DNA of 64,000 nt, taken from NCBI GenBank assembly GCA_942490895.1, contig CALNZC010000094.1:135972-199971 (forward strand), written 5' to 3'. Below, piece by piece: positions 1 to 8,404 of this stretch (the stretch's first letter is position 1; each line of letters opens with the position of its first letter). This DNA is from JAGNXB01 sp942490895. GTDB taxonomy: Bacteria > Bacteroidota > Bacteroidia > Chitinophagales > Saprospiraceae. Made by a program: the position numbers and the translations under genes. Under the pieces are notes generated by a model. The model saw only the letters and a program-made list of their open reading frames with translations, ran no database searches and had not been told where the DNA came from.

Positions 1-34
1 ACAAAAACTGCCCGCCGGAAAACCGAGCGGGCAG
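1..34 (-). terminator. Rho-independent terminator
   Basis: An 8-bp stem (CTGCCCGC at 8-15 with GCGGGCAG at 27-34) is followed on the minus strand by TTTTTGT. It lies just downstream of the minus-strand DUF2795 gene and would end its transcript. Confidence 0.8.
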
Positions 35-74
35 TGAAGTATCCTTATCGTTCCATCTTCAGATGGAAAAACAG

Positions 75-296
75 TTAGTATTCGTCTTCGTTGAAGAGGA
101 AGTCATCCTTACGCGGATAATCCGGCCAGATGTCTTCGATACTCTCATAGGATTCACCTTCTTCCTCCATATGCTGCAGGTTTTCGATGACCTCCAGCGG
201 AGCACCGGAACGGATCGCAAAATCGATCAGTTCATCACGGGTGGCAGGCCAGGGGGCTTCTTCCAGGTGGCTTGCCAATTCAAGGGTCCAGTACAT
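75..296 (-). CDS. DUF2795 family small acidic protein
   Basis: A 73-residue protein beginning MYWTLELASHLEEAPWPATR. This resembles the DUF2795 family, small proteins of unknown function common in Bacteroidota, with the typical segment DELIDFAIRSGAPLEVIENL and a very acidic C-terminal tail (EDIWPDYPRKDDFLFNEDEY). I chose the ATG at 296 because family members begin at MYWTLELA; an upstream ATG at 341 would add 15 residues unlike the family. It has no signal peptide or membrane segment. It stands alone, 227 bp downstream of queA on the same strand, with its own terminator at 1-34. The family assignment is from memory of the conserved text; no activity can be stated. Confidence 0.8.
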   Translation of the reverse strand: MYWTLELASHLEEAPWPATRDELIDFAIRSGAPLEVIENLQHMEEEGESYESIEDIWPDYPRKDDFLFNEDEY

Positions 297-523
297 GGTT
301 TCGAGTTTAAGGTATCTGATTAAAAAGGGCTTGCGACCCAATTGGCCGCAAATGTAATGAATGAGAACCGTTGTTCCAAGTCCTTCCGGATGGATTCACC
401 GAATAAACGCAATGAATTGATAATGTGAGCCTTAGGCCTTCGTCTTGGGCTATCCTCCGCAAAAACACCTGGAATACAGTTCGTTGATCGAGAGGACAAC
501 CGGTAAAAACAACCAGAAGTTCC

Positions 524-1588
524 TTAGATGATCAACATTGCATCCCCGTAAGTATAGAAGCGGTACTTCTCCTTCACTGCTTGCTTGTAGGCATCCATGA
601 TCAGATCATATCCGCCAAAGGCACAAACCATGATCATCACACTCGACTTTGGAATATGAAAGTTGGTCACCATAGCATTGGCAATGCTGAAATCGAAGGG
701 TGGAAAGATGAACTTGTTGGTCCACCCTTCAACGGTCTTCAGATTCACCTCCGATGAAACAGCTGACTCGATCGAACGCATGGCTGTTGTTCCCACGCCG
801 CAAACGCGCTTGTTCGCCGCTTTCGCCTTATTGACGATATCCACAGCCTGCTGATCAATCCGGAAATATTCCGCATCCATCTTGTGCTTGGACAGATCTT
901 CTACATCAATGCTGCGGAAGGTTCCCAGACCGACATGCAGGGTAACTTCGGCAAAGCCGACTCCTTTCAGCTCCAGGCGCTTCAACAGTTCGTGACTGAA
1001 GTGCAGTCCTGCTGTTGGAGCCGCTACTGCACCGATCTCCTTGGCATAAACGGTCTGATACCGTTCCCGGTCCAGATCTTCGACTGGGCGGTCGATATAC
1101 TTGGGTAATGGTGTATTGCCGAGTTTGTAGAGGTTGGTTTGGAATTCTTCATCCGTTCCTTCAAAAAGGAATCGAATGGTCCGTCCACGGCTGGTAGTGT
1201 TGTCCACCACTTCAGCGACCAGGAGCTCGTTGTCGTGATCGTCATTGAAGTAGAGTTTGTTGCCGACCCGGATCTTACGGGCAGGATCCACCAACACATC
1301 CCAAAGACGGGAATGGGAATTCAATTCCCGCAATAAAAAGACTTCGATCTTGGCCCCGGTCTTCTCCTTACAGCCGTAGAGGCGAGCAGGAAATACCTTG
1401 GTATTGTTGAAGATCATGGCATCGTCCTCATCGAAATATTCGAGCAGATCTTTAAAGATCCTGTGCTCAATTTTTCCTGTGTCCTTATGCACAACCATGA
1501 GCCGGGATTGATCCCGTTCCTTGGTTGGATACTGGGCGACAAGTTTTTCCGGAAGGTCGAAATTGAATTGGGAGAGTTTGGTGCGCAT
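524..1588 (-). CDS. queA: S-adenosylmethionine:tRNA ribosyltransferase-isomerase
   Basis: QueA transfers and isomerises the ribosyl part of S-adenosylmethionine onto 7-aminomethyl-7-deazaguanine in tRNA, giving epoxyqueuosine at the wobble position; it acts in the cytoplasm. The 354-residue length is normal. Visible family blocks are NNTKVFPARL (61-70), PTAGLHFSHELL, TLHVGLGTF and the C-terminal FPPFDF / NAMVTNFHIPKSSVMIMV block. The start MRTKLSQFNFDLPEKLVAQYP is the usual QueA opening. A -7 type box (TATTTTTG on the minus strand, 1615-1622) lies about 26 nt upstream. No other queuosine gene is next to it. Assignment is firm. Confidence 0.97.
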   Translation of the reverse strand: MRTKLSQFNFDLPEKLVAQYPTKERDQSRLMVVHKDTGKIEHRIFKDLLEYFDEDDAMIFNNTKVFPARLYGCKEKTGAKIEVFLLRELNSHSRLWDVLVDPARKIRVGNKLYFNDDHDNELLVAEVVDNTTSRGRTIRFLFEGTDEEFQTNLYKLGNTPLPKYIDRPVEDLDRERYQTVYAKEIGAVAAPTAGLHFSHELLKRLELKGVGFAEVTLHVGLGTFRSIDVEDLSKHKMDAEYFRIDQQAVDIVNKAKAANKRVCGVGTTAMRSIESAVSSEVNLKTVEGWTNKFIFPPFDFSIANAMVTNFHIPKSSVMIMVCAFGGYDLIMDAYKQAVKEKYRFYTYGDAMLII

Positions 1589-1614
1589 GCGTGCAGGCTA
1601 TGTTTAAGGAGGCG

Positions 1615-1622
1615 CAAAAATA
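1615..1622 (-). promoter_or_regulatory. Bacteroidota -7 promoter box of queA
   Basis: The minus strand reads TATTTTTG followed by CGCC, matching the TAnnTTTG -7 consensus of the Bacteroidota primary sigma factor. A TTG at 1645-1647 is a weak -33 candidate because the spacing is slightly long. Confidence 0.55.
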
Positions 1623-1643
1623 CAAAGAGATTGCATACCATGC

Positions 1644-3317
1644 TCAATTAGATGGTTTTGGCACCTGAATCCATCGGCCTCCATCCGTGTAAACCATGAT
1701 TCTATCCGGATCTGGCTTCGAAAAAGTGATCTTATATCCTCCCTCATGGAAGGTCACCTGATAGTCTTCTTCCTCATAATTCGCCGCGCCAAGTCCTTTT
1801 CGTTGAAACCAGGTCCCCCACTGACTGAACCCGACTATCCAGGTACGATCATCTATTTGTTGGACGAAGACCCCGTCGGATGGCCGGGCAACGACGTAAG
1901 CTGCGACCTCTCGGATCTTACCCTCCACCGGCTTTCCCGCATACCAGATGAGTCCGTCCCGTAACGTCTCTCCCGGCACAAACGATCTGAATATGGTGAT
2001 GCCCTGGTAACTGTCCGGCAACCCCAGAACAAAAACTTCTTGATCCTCCGTCCAACGCCAATCCTCCAATAAAGAATGGTACAACCGCTGCACTTGCGCC
2101 CACCGGTCAATATTGGCCCGGGTAAGGTGGATCTGAAGTGTGAATATCAGCACCCAAAAAGCCCACATGAGCCATTTGGGTCCTTTCAGTAGCAGGGATT
2201 GCACCGCCAGGAGGAAAAAAATAGAGGCCAGATAGCCGTACCGGTCATTTTCGATATATCCGATCCAGGCAAAATAAAGGGTAAGAACAGGGGCTACAGC
2301 CAGGGGAAACATAGCCAATGCCCACAAGTTGGTTCGGGTCAATCGGGAATTCTGCCGAAATCGGGTAATCATCCAGAAAAATCCCAGGATCAACAATCCC
2401 ATCAAGGTGATATAAACTGTCGGATGCTGCTGCACCATACCGGCAATGACGGCTTTCGCTTGATGCGGCCAATCCCGGGTATACAACAGATATTTCAGAA
2501 AGTAATTCCAGCCATTCCCCACCAGATCAATGAGGGAAAATTTGAGGTGTACATCCTCACCATAATGCCCTACCCATGCCCCGACGCGTATTTTGTTCAC
2601 CAGCATGTACCCCAGGATGATGACGGTCTGAGGCCCTCCGACTCTCAGCATGGTTTTGCGGATCTGGCTCCGGGTCCAACCCTCTTCCCGGCCCCACCAC
2701 CAGGTAGTGATGAGCAACATCACCGGATAAATCAGCGCCAGCTCCAGGGCATGCAGGGCAATCAGAAAGAGCAGCTGAAAGGCTGTCCATGACCGCCACC
2801 CGGATAAAGGCTCTGACCGGAACAGCATCAGCATCATGGTCAGTATTGCCAGGACATTGATATGATAGTGTACACAGACCTTCCATACGACCACTTCAGT
2901 CTGATACGGGTGCAAAAGGAAAAGCAGGGATAGCACAATTGCCCCCATCCAGGCTTTATCGGGAGAGACGGCTTTTTGCCAGATCCGCAAACCGACCAAG
3001 CCTGCGAGTGTGGCATTGACTGCATGGAGCAGGGTGAACAACCAGAACCACGGCATGGGCTGAATACCAAATAAGGTATACCAGAGTTTCATGACCCCGA
3101 AGAGGACCGGCTGATTGCCGTGCCACCCGTACGAGTTCCACCAGCCCAGGGCGGACCCCTTCTCGAATATCATCTGATGCCCGGTAAAATCGGAGATCAA
3201 TCCTGCATCCCTGGCCGGCCAATAGAAGATGACCGCCAGAATGGCGAGAACGGCTCCCCATCCAAGCCGGATCCAGTTCGATGACGGATCAATTTTGGCG
3301 ATCAGGCGTTTCAGCAT
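1644..3317 (-). CDS. Polytopic membrane protein, possible glycosyltransferase-like
   Basis: A 557-residue protein with about ten or more hydrophobic helices in its first 400 residues and a soluble C-terminal part of about 130 residues. The opening (helix, then FYWPARDAGLISDFTGHQ, then a GWHGNQPVLFGVMKLWYTLFG loop) is arranged like the large GT-C type membrane glycosyltransferases and like the TPR membrane protein at 6392-8257 (helix, then an acidic loop), but I cannot see a decisive catalytic motif. Its start overlaps the end of the metalloprotease gene by 29 bp, so the two are probably co-transcribed with fabG. Function unknown; glycosyl transfer to lipid or protein is only a guess. Confidence 0.7.
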   Translation of the reverse strand: MLKRLIAKIDPSSNWIRLGWGAVLAILAVIFYWPARDAGLISDFTGHQMIFEKGSALGWWNSYGWHGNQPVLFGVMKLWYTLFGIQPMPWFWLFTLLHAVNATLAGLVGLRIWQKAVSPDKAWMGAIVLSLLFLLHPYQTEVVVWKVCVHYHINVLAILTMMLMLFRSEPLSGWRSWTAFQLLFLIALHALELALIYPVMLLITTWWWGREEGWTRSQIRKTMLRVGGPQTVIILGYMLVNKIRVGAWVGHYGEDVHLKFSLIDLVGNGWNYFLKYLLYTRDWPHQAKAVIAGMVQQHPTVYITLMGLLILGFFWMITRFRQNSRLTRTNLWALAMFPLAVAPVLTLYFAWIGYIENDRYGYLASIFFLLAVQSLLLKGPKWLMWAFWVLIFTLQIHLTRANIDRWAQVQRLYHSLLEDWRWTEDQEVFVLGLPDSYQGITIFRSFVPGETLRDGLIWYAGKPVEGKIREVAAYVVARPSDGVFVQQIDDRTWIVGFSQWGTWFQRKGLGAANYEEEDYQVTFHEGGYKITFSKPDPDRIMVYTDGGRWIQVPKPSN

Positions 3318-4548
3318 ATTGAATGTCGGCGTCCTCGGTGAGGGTTACTTTTCCACAATCCCGGCCCTTACACCCCAGGATGACACCTTGCCAGGGCAAA
3401 CCACAGTCATTGGTGAGTAAGCCCCCATCGACCACCAGCTGGCCACCGGGCTGCACCAGGAGCCGGGTGTCTCGCGGGAAGGAGACCTGACACCGAATGG
3501 TCAGATGGCCGCCAGCAGCGATGACCACATTGCCAAACAGGTCTACCTCTCCTTCCCATACCTGGGTATCGGTGATCACCAGGTCGTGATCGGGAAGAGG
3601 ATCACACCAGTTTCGCTTAAGGAGTGAACGTGCCGTACCGGAACGTCGGGAGAGATTGCGATGGGCCTGACCCAACTGGCAGGGGGTCCATGCCTGTTGC
3701 CAGTGATTGTAATCCATCACATTATTGGAGCCGGGTGTATCGCAGGGCGGTTCGCCAGGGTAAAAGCAATTGGGGTGATGGGGTGTATCATCGCAGCCGT
3801 CACTGTACCGCCAGGTGTGTCCCAGACCCATAATATGACCGATCTCATGGACGGTCATACCGGCAAATTCCGAAGGTGGCAATCCGGTGGTTATGATCCC
3901 ACTGAGTTTCATGGCTTTACCGAGTGCGATCCCGCCACCTCCGGCACTATAGGTCTGACTGGCAACGCTGTCCGGGTGGTGAGGGAGAATGAAAATATTG
4001 AGGACGGAATCGGGCTGGATAGAATATTTCTTGATGACCCGCATATCAGAGTTGTTGCGGTTGCGGCCCTTATGCACATAGGCGAAGAGTTCATCATCAA
4101 AATGGTAGTATACGCCATCATCCCAGAACATGCCTCGGATCGGGGCAATTTCCAAACGGATGCGCGTGGGGAGGACCGGTGTCCCTTTGGCTGCAGGCAG
4201 ACTCATGGGGACATTCTCGGCAAACTTCTTATTGATCTCGCGGGTCAATTCCTGCACATAGGGTGTACCGATCTCGGCCAGGTAGGCATGACTGGTGTCC
4301 GCCGAATTCAGGATATGGTAATTGACCCTGATGATCCGTTCCGGAATCAGTTGTCCGTTGACCGAGTCATCCGGGATATAGGCTGGATACTTCCGGCAGG
4401 GCTGTTTCAAACTGACCCGTTCCTGGGTCGTCCGAACAAGAGCCAAGCCGTCCTTCGCCCGAATGAATGGACGCTCGATCGACTTGCAGGAACTGAAGGT
4501 GGCGAGGCCAATGACTGCCAGTAGGATCAGGTATTGAGTCCGCCACAT
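3289..4548 (-). CDS. Pappalysin-like (M43-type) zinc metalloprotease lipoprotein
   Basis: About 419 residues. The ATG at 4548 opens MWRTQYLILLAVIGLATFSSC, a lipoprotein signal with the Cys at the lipobox, so this start is chosen over an upstream ATG at 4605. The extended zinc motif HEIGHIMGLGHTW (HExxHxxGxxH) is present, followed by a downstream DTP/CDTPGSNNVMDYNHW segment supplying a Met-turn (NVMDY) as in metzincins of the pappalysin group. The last about 100 residues look like a beta-rich right-handed helix or adhesin-type domain. It is likely a surface or periplasmic peptidase. Its start overlaps the 3' end of fabG by 22 bp and its end overlaps the next membrane-protein gene by 29 bp. Confidence 0.85.
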   Translation of the reverse strand: MWRTQYLILLAVIGLATFSSCKSIERPFIRAKDGLALVRTTQERVSLKQPCRKYPAYIPDDSVNGQLIPERIIRVNYHILNSADTSHAYLAEIGTPYVQELTREINKKFAENVPMSLPAAKGTPVLPTRIRLEIAPIRGMFWDDGVYYHFDDELFAYVHKGRNRNNSDMRVIKKYSIQPDSVLNIFILPHHPDSVASQTYSAGGGGIALGKAMKLSGIITTGLPPSEFAGMTVHEIGHIMGLGHTWRYSDGCDDTPHHPNCFYPGEPPCDTPGSNNVMDYNHWQQAWTPCQLGQAHRNLSRRSGTARSLLKRNWCDPLPDHDLVITDTQVWEGEVDLFGNVVIAAGGHLTIRCQVSFPRDTRLLVQPGGQLVVDGGLLTNDCGLPWQGVILGCKGRDCGKVTLTEDADIQYAETPDRQN

Positions 4549-5282
4549 ACACTGAGGGTCTGACCAGTCATATATGCCGACAGATCTGAGCCCAGGAAGA
4601 CACATACATCGGCAACCTCGTTGGCTTGCCCCAATCGCTTGAGGGGAATACCGGCGAGGAACTGTTCTTTGTTATCGTCACTGAGGGCGTGGGTCATATC
4701 GGTTTCGATAAACCCCGGAGCAATGGCGTTACATCGCACATTGCGGGAGCCGATCTCCTTGGCCACAGATTTGGTAAAGCCGAGGATTCCGGCTTTGGCT
4801 GCTGAATAATTCGCCTGACCCGCATTTCCGAAAACACCCACCACAGAACTGATATTGATGATCGATCCTGCACGGTTGCGAATCATTGGCTTCAGGGCGT
4901 GCTTCGTGAGATTGAACACAGATTTCAGATCTACCCGGATCACCTCATCCCACTGCTCTTCCGACATGCGGAGCATCAGATTGTCGCGGGTAATACCCGC
5001 ATTGTTGATCAGTATATCCACGCGCTCAAAATCTGTGATGACCGACTTGATCAGATCTTCGGCTTCCTGAAAGCTGGCGGCATCTGAGCGATAAGCCCGA
5101 ACGTTTGCACCTGCTGTGCGCAATTCATCGGCCAGGGCCTCTGCCTTTTCCGGACTGGAGAGATACGTAAAGGCCACGGCGGCACCTTCTGCTACAAAGC
5201 GACGGACGATGGAGGCACCAATGCCTCGGCTCCCCCCGGTAATCAAGGCAACTTTTCCTGTCAATAATCCCATTCTGTTCAA
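4527..5282 (-). CDS. fabG: 3-oxoacyl-[acyl-carrier-protein] reductase
   Basis: FabG reduces 3-oxoacyl-ACP to 3-hydroxyacyl-ACP with NADPH in each round of fatty-acid elongation. The 251-residue short-chain dehydrogenase shows TGGSRGIG (15-22), the NNAG block, the catalytic Ser in NISSVVGVFG and the YSAAK Tyr/Lys pair, and ends in MTGQTLSVCGG, typical of FabG. The start may be the ATG at 5282 or the one at 5273 (MGLLTGKVALITG). It is first in a string of three overlapping minus-strand genes. A TATCTTAG box lies at 5298-5305. Confidence 0.95.
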   Translation of the reverse strand: MNRMGLLTGKVALITGGSRGIGASIVRRFVAEGAAVAFTYLSSPEKAEALADELRTAGANVRAYRSDAASFQEAEDLIKSVITDFERVDILINNAGITRDNLMLRMSEEQWDEVIRVDLKSVFNLTKHALKPMIRNRAGSIINISSVVGVFGNAGQANYSAAKAGILGFTKSVAKEIGSRNVRCNAIAPGFIETDMTHALSDDNKEQFLAGIPLKRLGQANEVADVCVFLGSDLSAYMTGQTLSVCGGLNT

Positions 5283-5297
5283 TTTCTGGTGATCCGG

Positions 5298-5415
5298 CTA
5301 AGATAGGGATTCACATAGATCGAACAGTGGAAAGAGGTCTTGAGAAGCTGGAAAACAATTTTAGATCTTTTTGTTTGACACATTTTGTTTTTAAAAACAA
5401 TTTGTTCTATCTTAG
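5298..5415. promoter_or_regulatory. Divergent promoter region fabG / small membrane protein
   Basis: Both strands carry the same -7 like octamer TATCTTAG: minus at 5298-5305 for fabG and plus at 5408-5415. The plus copy has TTTG at 5384-5387, 20 nt upstream, a good -33 partner. The -33 area lies in a perfect palindrome TTGTTTTTAAAAACAA (5385-5400), a possible operator or a simple symmetric A/T tract. Confidence 0.5.
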
Positions 5416-5463
5416 CGTCACCAAACAGACATACCATTCCTTCATTCTCATATTCTCCGCCTT

Positions 5464-5688
5464 ATGATTCGGCACATCACCTCTCTGATTCTCGCTCCAC
5501 GAAAAGACAATCTCTTGATCCTCTTTCTGGTATTGGGATTCATGATCATGGTCACTGGCAGTTGGCTCAGTAACCGTCATTCGGATATGGCCCAGGATTC
5601 CCAGCCGGAACAATGGGAGAGCCCCACCCCTTCTGGTCAAGATTCCGATGTGGATCATTCCGTCCGGGTCTATGCCGCCAACCCCTGA
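5464..5688 (+). CDS. Small single-pass membrane protein, unknown
   Basis: A 74-residue product with one clear membrane helix (about residues 17-35, LLILFLVLGFMIMVTGSWL) and a polar, acidic tail rich in Asp, Ser, Gln and Pro. It follows a convincing promoter (TTTG-N20-TATCTTAG), which supports it being a real gene. I do not recognise the family. Its only near neighbour is the divergent fabG. Confidence 0.5.
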   Translation: MIRHITSLILAPRKDNLLILFLVLGFMIMVTGSWLSNRHSDMAQDSQPEQWESPTPSGQDSDVDHSVRVYAANP

Positions 5689-6326
5689 TATTTTGCCGCT
5701 ATCAGTTCTTGCCGTAGGTCAATTGAACATACATGGCCATTCCACAGCTAAACTCCAGAAACGAAGTAAGAAAAGGCAAATACCGCTGTGGACAATTCGA
5801 TGAAGATGTGAATCCACGAAATGGACAACGACCAAGACCTGCATTCCGGAACCAGGGACACACCTTAACCTCATGATCATCTGATCGGATGTCCATTTAA
5901 GAGAGCCGTGATGTATACAATAAAGTTGGTCCTACCTGGCTTGATAGCATCATAGAGTACGTTTCACTCTTCTTCAGGTAAGCAGAATACCAGGCATGAC
6001 CTGGCACAACAGGGGGAGACCCCGAAACATCCGGGGCAGCACAGGCCCGACAACGGAGCAAACCCATTGACAAATAGAGGATCAGAGCATATCCTCAGGT
6101 GAAAGACATCCCTGGTTGTCCCGCTGAACAAACCGGTTTCTGCCGGCCAGTTGCACGTACCAGGGGCCAATTATTGCGCCTCCGGGACGCAAAAGGCCTG
6201 TGGACCTTCCCCTGCAAGGCGAAGAGATGCGCACACATCTGTTCGTAACCTTCATTGCAGACAGTCCCTATAGCGTCGCAGATGCACCGCAACCGTATTT
6301 CCTGAGTTTTGCTCTCTTTCCTGTGC
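5689..6326. other. Gene-poor stretch, no recognised gene
   Basis: About 640 bp in which no reading frame has the look of a protein and I recognise no structured RNA. It ends in a strong plus-strand terminator hairpin although no plus-strand gene precedes it, so an unrecognised non-coding RNA is possible. Confidence 0.4.
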
Positions 6327-6361
6327 CAGGCTGCCCGCAAAAGAGCGGGTAGCCTGTTTTT
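6327..6361 (+). terminator. Rho-independent terminator (plus strand)
   Basis: A 12-bp stem CAGGCTGCCCGC / GCGGGTAGCCTG with a 6-nt A-rich loop is followed by TTTTT on the plus strand. On the minus strand there is no T run after it, so it does not obviously serve the gene ending at 6392. Confidence 0.7.
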
Positions 6362-6391
6362 ATACCATGGAGTGCGGGTGATCCTTTCCTG

Positions 6392-8257
6392 TTAATTCCC
6401 GACTCCCAGATTCCTGGCTTTCTGAATATCATCAGCAGCCTCAGCAGTTCTGCCCAATCCCTGCAGTGCCCGTGCCCGTTGTTGATAGTATACACCCTGT
6501 GTATTATTCAACTGAATGGCCTTATTGAAGTCTTCTAATGCTTCTGCGTATTTGCCCTGATTCACCCTGACGAGCCCTCGTTCATAGAGGATATCCGGTT
6601 CATTAGGCTTGAGATCGAGATACTTTGTATGATCCAGTTCCGCCTTGGCAAACTCACGAAGGTTGATGTAGATTAAAGAGCGATTGAGATACCCGTTAGC
6701 ATTGTCCGGATCCAGTTCCAATCCCCGGTTGACATCCTTGAGTGCCGCATCCAGATTACCTAACATCCCGTACACGGCGGCACGGTTGACATATAATTCG
6801 CCGAGATCCGGTTCGACTTCGATGCCTCGGGTATAATCTGCCAAGGCCTCTTTGTTTTTACCCTGATCGAAATACAATTTCCCACGGCTGTTATAGGTCC
6901 CCCCTTTTTCCTTCAGGGCCAAAGAGGCATCATAGTCCTTGATAGCCTTGTCATAATCTTTCAGTTCCCGATAATATCGCGCCCGGTTATTATAAGGTGT
7001 ATTGATATTCTGGTAGTATTTCAACACATGGGTCCAGAGTGTACCCCCGTTGGCCCAGACCTTATTCTGCTGAAAGGTGAGAATACCCAGAACAAGCAAC
7101 CAACTCCACACGACGGCCTTAACTGTCCCGGCATATCGAGGCTGATCCATCCAGCCTTTAATAAAGGTGAGCAGCATGAAGATCAACCCCAGGTATGGGA
7201 TGTAGGTGAATCGATCTGCCAGATAACCCTGACCTGCGGCCAGGATCTGCAACAGGAACATGACATTAAAGGTGAAGAAAGCGATGCCGAACATATAGGC
7301 CCGTTGATCATTTTTCCACCAGCGCCAGGCCAGATAACCGACGATGATAATCCCGATCGGAGAGGCATAGAAATATCCCGGGATCTCCGCCTCATAGGGA
7401 TAGAGTGGCGACATGCGGTAGGGAACAATGAACTTGACCAGATAGAGGGAGTAACTATACATGCCGACCATCAGACGGTCCAGCAAGGAATAAGCAGTGG
7501 TATCCTCCAACGACTCATTGGCGGATAACATAAAGACGCCCAACAAGCCTACTGCCAGGGACAATAAAAAATAAGGCCACTTCTCTACCAAGAGGGAGAG
7601 CTTGAGTGGCCGACGGCGGAGGTAATCCACACAGAGCATACTCAATGGCAGGGTGACTGCCTGAATTTTACTCAACAAGGACAAGGCAAACAGGACCAGG
7701 ATGGTCAGTACCATCTTGGGTGCTTTTCGATCTTTATCCAGATATCGTATATAGGTGAGCAGCGCTCCGAGGTAGAACACGCCGAACAATACATCCTTTC
7801 GCTCAGTGATCCAGGAAACGGATTCCACCCGCATCGGATGAATCCCAAAGATCAGCGCACCAATAAACGCCAGCATGGCATTCATCCCCAGTCCCTGCAA
7901 GATGCGGTAGACCAGGAATACACAGGCCATGTGCAGAAGCAGGTTATTGACATGGAAGACGGTCGGGTTCAAACCGAACATGGCCTTTTCTATAGCAAAG
8001 GTGAGAATGGTCAAGGGGTTGTAGTTACCGATCACATCAGAGGTGAAAATCCCTTTGATGGCTGCCCAGTTGAACGCGGCGAGATTCGGGTTTTCCAGGA
8101 TATTCACATCATCATCCCAATTCACAAAACCATTGCCCAGGCTATTCAGAAAGAAGAACGCTGTAATCGCTACGGCGATCCAGGGAAGCCACTTTTCCAT
8201 GCCGACAACGGGTTGCACGGGTTGCTTCCCCTTGCCTGACTTTTTACTCTTGGCCAT
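6392..8257 (-). CDS. TMTC-like membrane protein with C-terminal TPR repeats
   Basis: About 621 residues from the ATG at 8257 (MAKSKKSGKGKQ); an upstream ATG at 8299 is less likely. A basic N-terminus is followed by about ten membrane helices and then about six TPR repeats (from about residue 400, for example YLNRSLIYINLREFAKAELDH-type units). The loop after helix 1, FVNWDDDVNILENPNL, and the later GIHPMRVESVSWITERKDVL match the TMTC/DUF1736 group, GT-C fold mannosyltransferases with TPRs. A role in O-linked glycosylation or cell-surface glycan transfer is inferred from the family. It is transcribed divergently from the ABC permease, with a hairpin between them. Confidence 0.82.
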   Translation of the reverse strand: MAKSKKSGKGKQPVQPVVGMEKWLPWIAVAITAFFFLNSLGNGFVNWDDDVNILENPNLAAFNWAAIKGIFTSDVIGNYNPLTILTFAIEKAMFGLNPTVFHVNNLLLHMACVFLVYRILQGLGMNAMLAFIGALIFGIHPMRVESVSWITERKDVLFGVFYLGALLTYIRYLDKDRKAPKMVLTILVLFALSLLSKIQAVTLPLSMLCVDYLRRRPLKLSLLVEKWPYFLLSLAVGLLGVFMLSANESLEDTTAYSLLDRLMVGMYSYSLYLVKFIVPYRMSPLYPYEAEIPGYFYASPIGIIIVGYLAWRWWKNDQRAYMFGIAFFTFNVMFLLQILAAGQGYLADRFTYIPYLGLIFMLLTFIKGWMDQPRYAGTVKAVVWSWLLVLGILTFQQNKVWANGGTLWTHVLKYYQNINTPYNNRARYYRELKDYDKAIKDYDASLALKEKGGTYNSRGKLYFDQGKNKEALADYTRGIEVEPDLGELYVNRAAVYGMLGNLDAALKDVNRGLELDPDNANGYLNRSLIYINLREFAKAELDHTKYLDLKPNEPDILYERGLVRVNQGKYAEALEDFNKAIQLNNTQGVYYQQRARALQGLGRTAEAADDIQKARNLGVGN

Positions 8258-8304
8258 AATTCTTGGGTTTTGGGTTGGTTGGTAACGTTTATCAGTCAAA
8301 TTTC

Positions 8305-8328
8305 AGGCCCGTTTTCATGGACGGGCCT
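8305..8328. repeat. Inverted repeat between divergent genes
   Basis: AGGCCCGT (8305-8312) pairs with ACGGGCCT (8321-8328) around an 8-nt loop. It sits between two divergent starts (8257 minus, 8405 plus), so it is not a normal terminator position. It may be part of a leader or an operator. Confidence 0.4.
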
Positions 8329-8390
8329 TTACTAGGAACAGGGTACGACCCACAAAATAAGAAGAAGGCGTGCAACCAACAGACAGTCCG

Positions 8391-8398
8391 TACTTTTG
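8391..8398 (+). promoter_or_regulatory. -7 box TACTTTTG, near-leaderless start
   Basis: TACTTTTG matches TAnnTTTG and ends 6 nt before the ATG at 8405. It supports that ATG over the TTG at 8396, which lies inside the box. Confidence 0.5.
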
Positions 8399-8404
8399 AC
8401 GACG

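Noticed and set aside
3661..4524. 287-residue plus-strand open frame
   Set aside because: It is the complement of the metalloprotease gene, which has a clear zinc motif and lipoprotein signal.
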